Positions 10,922 through 22,440 of a stretch of 64,000 bases of DNA are shown here, one piece after another. Made by a program: the position numbers and the translations under genes. The stretch is from Gaeumannomyces sp. JS-464 (taxonomy: Eukaryota; Ascomycota; Sordariomycetes; Magnaporthales; Magnaporthaceae), in assembly GCA_002197995.1 (NCBI GenBank), contig NGZR01000001.1:9424001-9488000 (forward strand), read 5' to 3'. Position 1 is the first letter of the stretch, and the number at the start of each line of letters is the position of its first letter. The notes beneath the pieces were generated by a model. That model was not told the DNA's origin. It did not search any database and was given only the letters and a program-made list of their open reading frames with translations.

Positions 10922-11792
10922 ACCCGGAAAATACCCCGGGACGCCCGCAACGCGTGGTTCGTAAACAACCTTCCAGTACGGTACAAAGCTATAAGCCTCC
11001 CGCCGGCCCCGCAGCGTACGCCCGAAGCTTTGCAATTACACCGCTCCGTATTACAAAAGCTAATAGCCGCACGCACCGGCCACGAGGATTTTAACTGGTA
11101 CCACCGAAAATTCGGACACGAAAACGATAACCCGTGCCGTTATAGGCGAAATAAATCCCCTTTTTACCTTGTATTTTGCAGGCTGGCTAAAGCGGCAAAA
11201 AATAAATGGCTTATAACGGACCTTTCCCCGGCTTTCGACAAGCCTAAATATTACAAACGGCTGCTCCAAAAGCCTTTCCTTTTTGCTTCGTTCGTCGAAG
11301 CTACCAATTATTACACTATCGCTGGACGATAGTAATAGGGCCCAAAAAGCCCGCATATAACCTTTTCCTTTTACTCCTACACAGTTTACCTTTTCCTTTT
11401 ATATTAGGATTAACAGTAGGCTCGTTAGTCCCCCGCACCTCCGGCCGGGCCTAGGGAGGTTTTAAAAACCCCCTCCCCTTCCCAAACCCGGATTTACCCC
11501 TTTTCCGGCACACCCGCCGGCCGACAGCATTACTACCACCCGCAGCGTTTTACAACGCCCCGGCGTATAGTTATACGCCCTACCGCCGATTGCCTGCTTA
11601 CTAACAAGGAGCGCCGGAATGCGACCCGACCCCCGTGTGCCTTCGGGTTTAATTTGTTAGCCGCCTCGAAAGCAGTACTATAGCCTGGTGTAAATAAGCT
11701 TAGGTAGCGCTAGCACGTCGTATGCCCTTTGGGAGGCAGGGATTGGTAAATCCCGACTTTACCGACGTTAAATATACTTTTTCTCTTTCACT
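10922..11792 (+). mobile_element. 5'-truncated LINE fragment (LINE-1) nested in LINE-2
   Basis: Covers only the end of ORF2 and the 3' UTR. The open frame at 10859-11332 continues from leader sequence into this fragment and ends YYTIAGR, the same C terminus as the LINE at 15438-20607, with the C-terminal CCHC in the form CRYRRNKSPFYLVFCR. The 3' end is TTAAATATAC (11768-11777) plus a T-rich tail. The flanks are LINE 5' leader on both sides. The TSD is not clear, so both junctions are uncertain by 10-20 bases. Confidence 0.7.
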
Positions 11793-11867
11793 CACCCAGC
11801 CTTTCCTTTTCCCCAAGCCCCCCCCCGCGCTATAACGCCCTCCCCCTCCCCCGGCTTAAAGGCCCGA

Positions 11868-13470
11868 CCCCCGGGTCGGCCGCAGCGGCCGCGGAAGAAA
11901 TAATCGCGAGCTTTACGCGCAAACAAAGCCAAACGGCCCTAATTTGCGCCACGTTAGCCCGCTCGATCGACGCCGGCATCGCTTCCCTACCGCCCAAAGC
12001 GGCGCACGAAACGCACGGCTGGAAAACTTGCTTTTTAAAGTACGCGAAAAAGGCGCTGCTAAGCCAGCCAGCCCCTTTCCGGGGGGACGGAAAGGCCCCT
12101 CCAGCTCTTGCAACCCCGAGCTTTACAAAACGCTCAGCATATAACGCCCGGCCCAAGCCCCGACCATTTACGCGGCCGTAGCCCGTACGGGGTTTTAGCA
12201 GCCCCAACTACGCACATAAGCCTTATAGGACCGTGCACCCCGGGGGCCCCGCCCACCCGCCGGCCTTATAACCGACTACCGAATTCTAGTTAAAATTCCG
12301 GAAAAACGGCAGGCTTAAGCTAACACCCAAACGGGCTTTAGCATACGCAAAGCTTTCGCCGATAGCAAGGACCTTTCGTTTACCACAGCGGACGTTTTAA
12401 AAGCTTAGCGAATTTTAACGGGTTTTGTGCTAAAGGCAAAAACAGCGGACATATAAAGCCGGCTTTTTTAGCATCGTACGGAGTTAAGCCGTTTATATAA
12501 CGCTAAACGGGTGGAAAAGCTTAAATTTTGGCTTAACTATGTGGTTTCCAAATGCTTTACGGTTTTAATAAACGGCTTCGAACACGGAATCCCGGTTACA
12601 AAAAAATTGGTTTAAAAGGAAGTTAAAGCCCAAATAAAATGCAAGCCGGCTAGCGTTAAGCCTTTTAAAACGGGCGTAAACTCGCAAAGGCGCATATCGT
12701 AAATTATATCCTTTTGTACGCTTATAGCCCCGTTTAAACTTTAAAGCATTACTTCCTATGTACGCCATATTAAACGCCACCCGCTTATTACGCAATATAC
12801 CCCCGGATGCTACGGGTACCACGTGGCCCGCAATTGCGCCAAAGCCGACAAGTGTTTATAATGCGGGAAAATCACCGACGACCAGCACGCATAGCCGTAT
12901 ACGGCCCCCCGTAATGTGCAAACTGCTAGGGCCCTTTTTAAGCCGACCACCTGGAATGCCTTATAAAGCCGGTACGGGTAAACGGCACGTTAAAACGTTT
13001 AACCAAAAAGGAGTTAAGCGTGGTTAGGAACCTGGGCGGGCGGGCGTACCGGGCGGAGGCAAAAAGGCAGCGGAAGCCGCCGCCGCCGCCGCCGACATAG
13101 CCGTAGCCACCGTAGCCGCTACGGCCGCTGCCGCCGATACCGTTAACACCGCCGCTATTAACGGCGGCCCCGCCGCTCCCGCTACCGTCGGGGCATGCCC
13201 GTTAAACGGGTTAACGGCTTAACCAATAACCTTACCCCGGCAAGCCACCCCGGCCCCCGAAAAAGCGCTTAGCACGGCCGATAAGGAAAGGCATTATGCA
13301 AAAAAAGTTAAGGTTAGCTCCAATAACCAGTACGAGGTATTAGCAATTATGTAGTTAAACTCCTCCGAGCCGGAGGAGGGTACCGAAGTAAACGAAATCG
13401 CCCTGGAAAACGCCTTGGAAAACGCTTCGAAAAGCGCCGGCGTGCCCGCCGGCTAACAACCCCAAAGCCA
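11868..13470 (+). pseudogene. LINE-2 ORF1 (gag-like) remnant
   Basis: One frame begins near 11870 with an alanine run and EEIIASFTRKQSQTALI, then SIDAGIASL and HGWKTCF. It aligns along its length with ORF1 of the LINEs at 15832, 25815 and 59545. The zinc-knuckle part (about 12790-12990) has lost most Cys. A GCC-rich alanine tract lies at 13070-13190, and the end near 13300 reads NQYEVLAIM. ORF1 of Tad elements is an RNA-binding chaperone. Stops and indels make it non-functional. Confidence 0.7.
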
Positions 13471-13559
13471 AACCCCTTAATACATTACCGCCACTTTTAC
13501 ATATGCTAAAAGCTAACGGGATAATAGCATATGGGAATAGGGCCCGGCGCCCGGGGCTT

Positions 13560-14560
13560 CGCTCCGGACGCCGCCGTGTTTTAACCGCCGCTTAAGCGAA
13601 CGTTTAACGTAATTAGGTGGCGGCGGCTACTTTATTTTAGTTATGTTGGAGCTAAAAAATTAACGTGGTTTTAATGCAAAAGCTTCCTAACGCGTGGAAC
13701 GGGAAGCTTATGCTATGTACCCACTTGTTATACGAGCTATTTATTCCGGTAAATAGCTAGCATAACTATTAAACCAGGCCCCGGGTAATAACCTACGTAC
13801 GAAAGGACTTAAGGCTTCGGCTAATAGCGGACCGGCCGGTAAGTAACACCCGGGATATCTTTTAGCTAACCGTTGCCGGGTGCACTTTTGTTAACGTATA
13901 TAAGCTTTTAAAAAAACCCTTTAAAACCTTCGTTAAACCTTTTACTACGTTAGCGCTTAACGGCAAAATGCGTCGTTATTAAGGATTTTAACGCATCGTT
14001 TTCGAAGTAAAACCCGGCCCGGGAAAATAGGAATAAAGGTTAAAATAACCCAATAGCTTAATATTTATAACCTTTTCCTACTTATTAACCTAAGCTAACC
14101 TACGCATAATAAAAAAGGTGTTTTAAACCTTACCTTTTTTAACGCCCCGTTAATAACAGCGGAAATTAACCCTTCGCTAATAACCAATTCGAACTATTGC
14201 ATAATACGAATCGAAATTTTTAACTTTAATAACGTTACCCCCGATCGCCGGCGGATTACGTTGCCCGACGATAAATTTCCAACTTTTGCAAACGCGGTAG
14301 CAACCGGTGCCGGGGGCCTACCGCCATTTGGAAATTTGCACGATACGAGTTACTTAAATAAAGCAGCCGAAATATTAATAAACCTGCTAAAAAGTGCGTT
14401 AATTGCTTTCGGCCGAGGGTTTAAAGCCGAAAGAAAAAAGCAACCGTATTGGAACGAAAAGTGCGCTAGCGCATAACAGGACTTCGCAAAAGCTATGGCA
14501 AACGGCGGGCTTTTTACGGCTAAAGCTTACGCTTTAAAAGCAACGGTTTAGGCGGTTAAA
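13560..14560 (+). pseudogene. LINE-2 endonuclease domain remnant
   Basis: Conserved blocks of the APE-type LINE endonuclease can be followed: VLMQKLPNAW (the [Q]-E-P site with Glu lost), then RVITYVRKDLRLRL, IADRPVSNT and TFVNVYKLL. The GDFNA block (about 13960-14010) is strongly damaged, and the Ser-Asp-His block near 14190 reads TNSNYCIIR-like with Asp changed. This domain nicks target DNA to start reverse transcription. The domain is absent from the nested LINE at 15438-20607. Confidence 0.7.
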
Positions 14561-15437
14561 AAACAGCATTGGGCAAACGTACTGGAGGAAATGGATTCTT
14601 TAAAAGCGTTATACCGTGCTATAAAATGGCATAAACTCGCACTTGTTATACGGCTCCCCCCGTTAAATATCGACGGAAAGGTTATAATGGCTTTATAGGA
14701 TAAAGCGAAAGTATTAGGCCGTAAAATCCTTCGCAGGTTTACGGCGGAGGACGACTTATAAAAGAACCCGTTGTAGTAAAAGGCCTTTTAAAGAACCGCA
14801 CAACTCCCGTGGGACCCCACGTTTTTTTAAAGGAATGCTAAAAATGCATTATAGGCACGGCAAATACGGCCCTAAACGTCGACTCCTTATCGGTTAAGTT
14901 GCTTATAATAGCATAGCCGGTAATAAAGGAATACGTTAAAGCCCTTTTTAAGGCATGCTTTAAGGCCGGGCACCACCCGGGCCTTTTTCGCACAGCGGAA
15001 GTGGTAATGCTAAAAAAAGCCAAATAAGGAGGATATAACGGATTTAAAATCCTACCGCCTAATAGCTTTACTCCCGTGTTTAAAGAAAGGGTTAAAGCGT
15101 TTAATAGCTTCGCGGATAGCATCCTTCGCGTTATAATTCGGGCTAATAGCACCGCAACACGCCGGGGCTACCCTTAAAAAAAGGCCGCCACCGATTTAAC
15201 GGTATGCGTAGCTTACGAGGTGAAAAGGGCGTTTTAAAAGGCAAAACGGCCGCCCTTTTTATTATAAACGTATAAGGGGCTTTCGACGCCGTATTTCGCT
15301 AAAAGCTTTTTCGGAGGCTACTAAATTAAAGGTGGGATTTAACACTCGTACGATGGGTATTATCCTTCGTAAAGAATAAGGTAGTTAAAGTGCGTTTAAA
15401 AAACGTTACGGCACCCCTTTTTTCCTTTAATTGCGGG
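14560..15437 (+). pseudogene. LINE-2 reverse transcriptase, first half
   Basis: Contains LPPLNIDGKV and a pre-RT helical region (14650-14760), then the RT start with SYRLIALLPCLKKGLKRLI and LIAPQHAGATLKK (about 15050-15180). It is cut at 15437 by the nested LINE, and the frame resumes at 20608 with the catalytic half. Stops are frequent. Confidence 0.75.
15424..15437. repeat. 14-bp target-site duplication of LINE-3, left copy
   Basis: CCTTTAATTGCGGG is present here and at 20608-20621 without mismatch. Confidence 0.93.
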
Positions 15438-15831
15438 GACTTCCTCGAATTCACCAATTCTTAGCATTGCGCTGTTAGTGCACACTGCCAAATTGCATAC
15501 AAATCTTTAACACCCGCCAATTAGCGACCTAACACTAATAACCACGCCCGCCAACGGCGCTGGCGACGGCAACATGCCGTTGCTAACAGCCCCCCCTTCG
15601 GCCAATAGGGTGGCGCGCGCCCTCCTCGTCGGCCCAACGGCCCGGAAGAACGCGTCGCTGCCACCCGCGCCCCCCGCGCGTTAGCGCACCCGACTACGCC
15701 GTCCCCGTTGCGGAATTAGCAACACTTAACAAGGCCCGATTAAGGCCAGGAAGGCTCCCACGACGGCAGCACAGGCACAAGTGCCCTTCCCCCCTCCCCA
15801 AAGCCGGCGTACGCGCCTACCTGTCGGGTCG

Positions 15832-17460
15832 GCCGCGGCGGCCGCGAAGGAAATTATTGCGAGCTATAGCCGCAAATAACAATAAACGGCCTTAATTTGC
15901 GCCACGTTAACCCGATTTATCGACGCCGGCATTGCCTCCCTTTCGGCGGAAGCAATCCCCGAAGCTAACGGCTGGAAAGATTGTTTTATCGACTACGCTA
16001 AACAAGCCCTTTTCGGCTTACTTACGCCGGCCGAAAAGGAAAAAAGCTTATTCGGGGCTTCGAAACCCCCGTAACGCGCGCCCCCGGCCACCTACGCGTC
16101 GGTGGCCCGGGAGGGCTACCAACAACCTTAACAACCCGCACAGGCTTTTCGAGGCCGTACGCCCTAAACCCGGGCACCCCGCTTACTAATAAGCTTTAAA
16201 GCCGACTTCCGGGTGTTCGTTAGGATTTTAAAAAAACGGCAGGCTTAAGCCAACCAATAAACGGGCTTTAACATTCGCAAAGCCCTTACCGATAGTAAGG
16301 ATTTGCCGTTTACGACGGCCGATATCCCGAAAGCGTACCGATCCTTTACCGGGTTCGTATTAAAAGCAAAAACGGCCGACATTTAAAGCCGGCTTTTACA
16401 GCACCGATCCGAACTAGGCCGTTTATATAACGCCGAAAGGATCGAAAAGCCCGAAATTTAATATAACTACGTAATTTCCGGCTGCTTTACCTCCTTAACC
16501 AACGGCCTTGGACAGTGCGTCCCGGTATCGGATAAACTGGTTCGGGAGGAAGTGGAAGCCCAAACAGGGCATAAACCGGTAAACGTTAAGCCTTCCGGGG
16601 CCGGCGTCAACTACCAAGGGCGTATATCGTGAATTATATCCCTTTATTCGCAAGTGGCCGGGTTTAGGCTTTGGGGATCACTTCTTTCTCACGCCGCATA
16701 CAACGACACCCGCCGGTTACCCAGCACACCCCTGGCTGCCACGGCTTCCACGTGGCCCGTAACTGCGCCCGGGCCGATAGGTGCCTTCGGTGCGGAAAAT
16801 AAACGACGACCGGCACGTACAACCGTGTACGGCCCCCCGCAATGCGCGAACTGCTCGGGCCCGTACCCAGCCGACCACCCGAACTGCCCTATAAAGCCTG
16901 TACGGGTAAACGGAGTGCTAAAGCATTTAACCCGTGGGGAAAAATGCGCGGTTAGGAAATTAGGCGCACAAGCGTACCGAGCGGCGGTAAAAGAGGTGGA
17001 AGCCGCCGTTGCCGCCGCCACTGCCGCCACCGCCAACGCCTACTTGCAACCGCGGTTACTACGGACAATTCCGTTGTAACCGCTACCGCTAATGCTAATC
17101 CCGCGGCCGGTACCGGCAACGCCGCTGCTTCCGTTACCCCGCCGCCGCCGCCGTTCCTGCCGCTGCTGCCACCGCTAACGCTGCCGAGGAAAGCCCGGCA
17201 AATGCGCCGGCCCCCGAGGGCGCGGCCCGTACGGCCGACAGGGAAAGGCACCCTGCCAAAAAACTTAGGGTTAGTTTTAACAACCAATACGAAGTACTGG
17301 CGGATATGGAACTGGACCTCCCCGAGCCCGAAAGGGCCATCGAAATAACCGGAAACCCCCGAAGGAAACCAACGGTACCGCCGGCCAACAACCCCAAGGC
17401 CAAAGCTCCTAATACACTAACGCCGCTTTTACGTATGCCAGTAGCCAACCGGATACAACA
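15832..17460 (+). pseudogene. LINE-3 ORF1 (gag-like) with zinc knuckles
   Basis: The frame reads EIIASYSRK, then FIDAGIASLSAEAIPEANGW, DYAKQALFG and later VREEVEAQTGHKPVNVKP (about 16545-16600). It continues into three Cys/His clusters at about 16730-16890: CHGFHVARNC, CLRCGKINDDRHVQPC and CANCSGPYPADHPNC. These are the CCHC knuckles typical of fungal LINE ORF1 proteins that coat element RNA. A GCC-rich alanine tract (17000-17150) and NQYEVLADMELD (about 17285) follow. A few RIP-type stops and single-base indels break it. ORF1 then runs on towards ORF2. Confidence 0.8.
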
Positions 17461-17469
17461 AACGCAACG

Positions 17470-18720
17470 ATCCGGGCGGCTAAAAAAGCATTGGGCTAGC
17501 GTGCTAAAGGAAGTGGATTTCCAGCAGCGTTATACCGGGCCGTAAAATGGCATAAGCTTACACCGGCTATACGGCTCCCCCGTTAAATATCGACGGGGAG
17601 GTGATAGTGGCCCCGGGGGATAAAACGGAAGCATTAGGCCGCAAAATCCTCCGTAGTTTACAGCGGAGGACGACCTACAGGAGGACCCGTTGCAGCAAAG
17701 GCCCCCTAAGGAACCGCACAACTCCCGTGGGACCCCCACGTCCCCCTGGAGGAATGCCGGAAATTTACCGTCGGTACGGCAAATACGGCCCCGGGCGTCG
17801 ATTCCCTAACGGTTAGGCTGCTTACAGCGGCATGGCCGGCAATAGGGGAGTACGTTAGGGCCCTTTTCGAAGCTTGCCTTAGGGCCGGGCACCACCCGGG
17901 CCCCTTCCGCACAGCGGAGGTGGTTATGCTAAAGAAACCGAACAATCGGATATAACGGACCCAAAATCCTACCGCCCGATAGCCCTACTCCCGTGCTTAG
18001 GGAAGGGGTTGGAACGTTTGGTAGCTTCGCGGATGGCCTCCCTCGCGCTGCAATACGGGCTAATAGCCCCGCAACACGCCGGGGCTACCCCGAAAAAGGC
18101 CGCCATCGATTTAACGGCATGCGTAGCCCACGAGGTGGAACGGGCCTTCCAAAAGCATAAATCCGCCGCCCTCGTTACCTATAGATGTACAAGGGGCCTT
18201 CGACGTTGTACTTCGCCGGAGGCTTTTACAAAGGCTCCTAAACCAAGGCTGGGATTTAACGTTAGTACGATGGGTGTTATCGTTTGCAGGAAATAGGGTG
18301 GTAAAAGTGCGTTTGGAAAACGCCACGGCACCCCCTTTTTCCCCGGACTGCGGGTTACCCTAAGGGTTACCGGCGTTACCGGTCCTATTTATGCTTTATA
18401 TGGCCGAAATCCTACCCAAAGCAAAAGCGGTTAGGTACGGATACGCGGATAATATAGGCATTTGCGTAACGGGTAGCACCCCGAAGGAGTGCTCCCGTAA
18501 AGCAAGGGTTACTATAACGGAAATCCTACGTTGGGGTAGGGCTAATAAGGTTGCTTTCGACCCGGGGAAGTGCGAGCTTATGCATTTTTCCAGGCGGAAA
18601 AACCCCACAACCCCAGCGGTTACGGCGGAAAGCCTTACCATACAACAAGCTACAAGAGCTTTACGGTAATTAGGGGTTTTTTTCGACCAAAGGCTTAACT
18701 TTAAAGCCCACGTCGATAAC
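17470..18720 (+). pseudogene. LINE-3 ORF2, reverse transcriptase domain
   Basis: ORF2 here starts directly with the pre-RT region. The RT fingers read SYRPIALLPCLGKGLERLVASRMASLAL and LIAPQHAGATPKKAA (about 17960-18110). The catalytic motif at 18442-18453 is YADN in place of YADD, a single G-to-A change. A clean 92-codon stretch (18391-18669) continues through CELMHFSRRKNP, the primer-grip side. Apart from the Asp-to-Asn change and a few stops, this is the best-kept RT of the window. Confidence 0.85.
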
Positions 18721-19099
18721 AAAGCCGCAAAAGCTTAAAGCGTTGCAAATCACCTCCGGAGGCTTACGAATTCGATAGGGGGGATACCGGCACATTCGGT
18801 ACATAAAGCCGTTACAACGGTTATAATCCCTACGGCTTTATACGGGGCCGAAGTGTGGTATAAGGGCAAAACCAAACCACACCCATACAAGCCGGCACAA
18901 CAGCAAATTATCCGCCAAAGCCATTTAATCGAACGGGTTGACAAAGCCTTAAAAGCGTCCCTTCGGGCAGTGGTACTAGCTTGGAAAACTATACCGACAA
19001 ACGCTTTACATTACGAATCCGGCATCCCGGCGCCCAGGTGCTTTTGGAACAAGCCCGCTTCCGTTTTGCGGCCCGTATAAATACGGTTCCGGAAAACCA

Positions 19100-20167
19100 C
19101 CCCTTGGCCGCAGCGGCCAGGCCGGCTTTTAACGCCCGGGCCTAAAGCGGGCCTTCCCAGCAAGCTTGCGACCTTTTTGCAAAGGACGGCCGAACTCCTC
19201 CCGGCCTGCACTCGCCCGGCCTACCTCCTTTATAAATATACGGGCTTACGGTGGCTATACAAGAAAAGCCTGCAGCCGCAAAAGCATTTATGGCGTGGCT
19301 TCGCACCCTCCCACTTACCGACGTTATAATATATAGCGATGAGTCCAAAGCAAAGGACGGGGCAGTTGGATACGGCTGGGTAATATACCAAGCCGGCCAA
19401 CGCAAACTTTCCGGGCACGGCCGGTTAGCGCATCCGGCGGAAGTATTCGACGGCGAAGCGGAAGGGGCCCGAATGGGCCTCCGTAAAGCCGTTTGGAGCT
19501 TCCGCAACTGCACTTTCCACTTGTGCTTCGACAACACCTCGGCGGCCAACGGCTATTTAAGCACGGCCCCTGATAGTTCACAAGGGCTTTTAAAAAAATC
19601 CATTGCTTTATGGATAAACACCAGGTATACGTACGCTGGTCCCCGGGCCATATGGGAATCCCCGGAAACGAAAAGGCAAACGCCGAAGCAAAGTTGGGAT
19701 CGGCCCTGCCAATACCCTAACATTTTAAACCAACGGTGGCCGGAGTAAAGGCTTTAGCCCGGAAAACAGCCCGGGACGCCCGGAACGCATGGTTTAAGGA
19801 CAACTTTCCGGATCGGTATAAGGCTATAGGCCTCCCGCCGGTACCACAACACACGCCCGAAGCGTTGCAGCTGCACCGGAAGGTAATGCAACGGCTAATA
19901 GCCGCACGCACCGGCCACGGGGATTTCGACTGGTACCACCGAAAATTCCAGCACGAAGACGATAACCCGTGCCGTTGCGGGCGAAATAAGTCCCCTTCCC
20001 ACCCTGTATTTTGCAGGCTGGCTAGGGCGGCAGAAAACAAATGGCCTATAGCGGACCCTCCCCCGGCCTTCGATAGGCCCGGATATTGGAAACGGCTTTT
20101 CCAAAAGCCCTTTCTTTTTGCTTCGTTCGTTAAAGCCACCAACTATTACACTATCGCCGGACGATAA
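19100..20167 (+). pseudogene. LINE-3 ORF2 C terminus: RNase H and CCHC
   Basis: Two long open stretches, 19251-19748 and 19736-20167, cover this part. The first reads IIYSDESKAKDGAVGYGWVIY, then EVFDGEAEGARMGL and FDNTSAAN: the Asp, Glu and Asp of a RNase H type I fold. The DGS of the first motif is DES; the LINE-2 copy still has GGG there, so this is G-to-A. The second stretch holds CRCGRNKSPSHPVFC (C-x-C-x8-H-x3-C), a C-terminal zinc knuckle, and ends NYYTIAGR with TAA at 20165. RNase H in a LINE is a feature of the Tad and I groups. Confidence 0.85.
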
Positions 20168-20576
20168 CAACAGGGCCCAAAAAGCCTATACTTAACCTTT
20201 TCCTTTGTACCATTAGGATTACCAGTAAGCTCGTTAATCCCCCGCACTTTAGGCCGGGCCCAGGGGAGGTCCCGAAAACCCCCTCCCCCGCCCAAACCCG
20301 GCTTTACCCCCTTTCCGGCATACCCGCCGGCCAACAGCATCACTACCACCCGCAGCGCTTTACAACGCCCCGGCGTATTTTTACGCCCTATTGTCGATTG
20401 CCCGCTTACTAACAAGGAGCGCCGGAATGCGGCCCGACCCCCGTGTGCCTTCGGGTTTAATTTGTTAGCCGCCTTAATAGCAGCATATAGCCTAGTGTTA
20501 AGCTTAGGTAGCGCTAGCACGTTATATGCCCTTTGGGAGGCAGGGACTGGTAGATCCCGATTTACTGACGTTAAAT

Positions 20577-20580
<4 letters not shown>
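20168..20580 (+). other. LINE-3 3' UTR
   Basis: About 410 bases that recur in every LINE 3' end here (11340-11777, 22445-22883, 34600-35012). Conserved blocks include TTTGGGAGGCAGGGACTGGTA and the end GACGTTAAATATAC. The element RT probably recognises this region. No reading frame is supported. Confidence 0.8.

Positions 20581-20607
<27 letters not shown>
20581..20607 (+). repeat. (TC)n tail of LINE-3
   Basis: About thirteen TC units follow TTAAATATAC directly and end at the 14-bp TSD. The tail takes the place of a poly(A) tail. Confidence 0.9.
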
Positions 20608-20610
<3 letters not shown>

Positions 20611-20621
20611 TTAATTGCGGG
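20608..20621. repeat. 14-bp target-site duplication of LINE-3, right copy
   Basis: Exact repeat of 15424-15437. LINE-2 RT sequence resumes here. Confidence 0.93.
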
Positions 20622-22440
20622 CTACCCTAAGGGTTACCGGCATTACCGGTTTTATTTATACTTTATATAGCCGAAATCCTACTTAAAGCAAAAGCGGTTA
20701 GGTACGAATACGCGACGATATAAGCATTTGCGTAATGGGTAATACCCCAAAGGAGTGCTTCCGTAAAGCAAGGGCTACGGTTATGGAAATCCTACGTTAA
20801 AGCAAAGCTAATAAGGTTGCTTTCGACCCGGGGAAGTGCGAACTTATGCACTTTTCCAAACGAATAAATCCTACAACCCCAACGGTAACGGCGGAAAGCT
20901 TTACCATACAACAAGTTATAAAAGCTTTACGGTGGTTAGGAATCCTTTTTAACCAAAGGCTTAACTTTAAAACCCACGTTAATAATAGGGCTGCAAAAGC
21001 CCAAAGCGTTACCAACCACTTCCGAAGGCTTACGACCTCGATAAAAGGGATACCGACGCATTCGGTTTATAAAGCCGTTATAACGGTTATAATCCCTACG
21101 GCTTTATACGGTACCGAAGTATAGTATAAGGGTAAAACTAAACCATACCTGTATAAGCTGGTATAATAGCAAACCATTCGCTAAAGCCATTTAATCGAAC
21201 GGGTTAATAAAGCCCTAACCGCGTCCTTCCGGGCAATGGTTCCAGCTTGGAAAACCATACCGATAAAAGCTTTACATTACGAGTTCGGCATTTTAAACGC
21301 CCAAACGCTTTTGGAATAAGCCCGTTTCCGCTTTGCGGCTTATATAAATACGGTTCGAAAAGATCACCTTTTAACCGCAGCGGTTAAACCGGCTTTAAAC
21401 GCTCGAGGGACTAAGGCAAGCCTGCCCGGCAAGCTTGCGACCTTTTTGCAAAAGACGGCCGGACTTTTTCCGGCTTGCACTCGCCCGGTTTACCTCCTTT
21501 ATAAATATACGAGGCTTACGGTAGCTACATAAAAAAAGCAAACAGCCGCTAAAACATTTACGGCGTAATTTCGCACCTTTCCACTTACCGATGTTATAAT
21601 ATATAGCGACGGGTCCAAAGCAAAAAACGGGGCAGTTGGATACGGTTGGGTAATACATTAAGCCGGTTAACGCAAACTTTCCGGGCACGGCCGGCTGGCG
21701 CATCCCGCGGAAATATTCGACGGCGAAGCGGAAGGGGCCCGGATAGGCTTCCGTAAAGCCGTTTAAAGCTTCCGCAATTGCACTTTCCACTTATGCCTCG
21801 ATAACACCTCGGCGGCTAACGGCTGTTTAAACACGGCTTTTAATAGTTTATAAAAGGCTTTTAAAAAAATCTATTACTTTATAAATAAATATTAAATATA
21901 CGTACGCTAATCCCCGGGTTATACGGGAATCCCCGGAAACGAAAAGGTAAACGCCGAAGCAAAGTTGGGATCGGCTTTGCCAATACCTTAACATTTTAAA
22001 CCAACGGTGGCCGAAATAAAGGCTTTAGCCCGGAAAACAGCCTGGAACGCCCGGAACGCATGGTTTAAAAACAACTTTCCGGATCGGTATAAGGCTATAA
22101 GCCTTTCGCCGGTACTATAATATACGCCCAAAGCGTTGCAATTGCACCGGAAGGTATTGCAACGGCTAATAGCCGCACGTACCGGTTACGGGGATTTCAA
22201 CTGGTACTACCGAAAGTTTTAGCACGAAAACGATAACCCGTGCCGCTGCGGAAAAAATAAATCCCTTTCCCACCTTGTATTTTGCAGGTTAGCTAAAACG
22301 GCAAAAAATAAATGGCTTATAGCGGACCCCTCCCCGGCTTCCGACAGGCCCGGATATTGGAAACGGCTTTTTTAAAAGCCTTCCTTTTTTGCTTCGTTCG
22401 TCGAAGCAACCAACTATTACACTATCGCTAAACGATAATA
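20622..22440 (+). pseudogene. LINE-2 ORF2, second half (RT catalytic part, RNase H, CCHC)
   Basis: Continues the RT interrupted at 15437. The YADD site near 20705 has a short deletion, so the frame is lost there. A clean stretch at 20846-21124 covers the thumb region (HFSKRINPTTPTV, then ALRWLGILFNQRLNF). RNase H follows near 21600 with the DGS codons intact (GACGGGTCC) and EIFDGEAEGA-like sequence. The C-terminal CCHC is near 22240-22285 and the end near 22430 reads NYYTIAKR. It is more damaged than LINE-3. Confidence 0.8.

Larger units (their letters stand above)
15438..20607 (+). mobile_element. Nested Tad-like LINE (LINE-3), both ends present, endonuclease deleted
   Basis: About 5,170 bp with a 14-bp perfect TSD. 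It starts with the family's 5' end (CTTCCTCGAATTCACC, as at 59161) and ends with GTTAAATATAC plus a TC tail. It has the longest open stretches of any element here (141, 143 and 165 codons) and the highest GC, so it is the youngest or least mutated LINE. Compared with the copies at 10863 and 59161 it lacks about 1 kb covering the whole endonuclease domain, joined near 17465-17475. ORF1, RT, RNase H and the C-terminal CCHC are all recognisable. Confidence 0.9.

Noticed and set aside
16689..17287. Minus-strand alanine/valine-rich frames over LINE-3 ORF1
   Set aside because: Mirror of the GCC-rich alanine tract of ORF1; the plus strand has the zinc knuckles.
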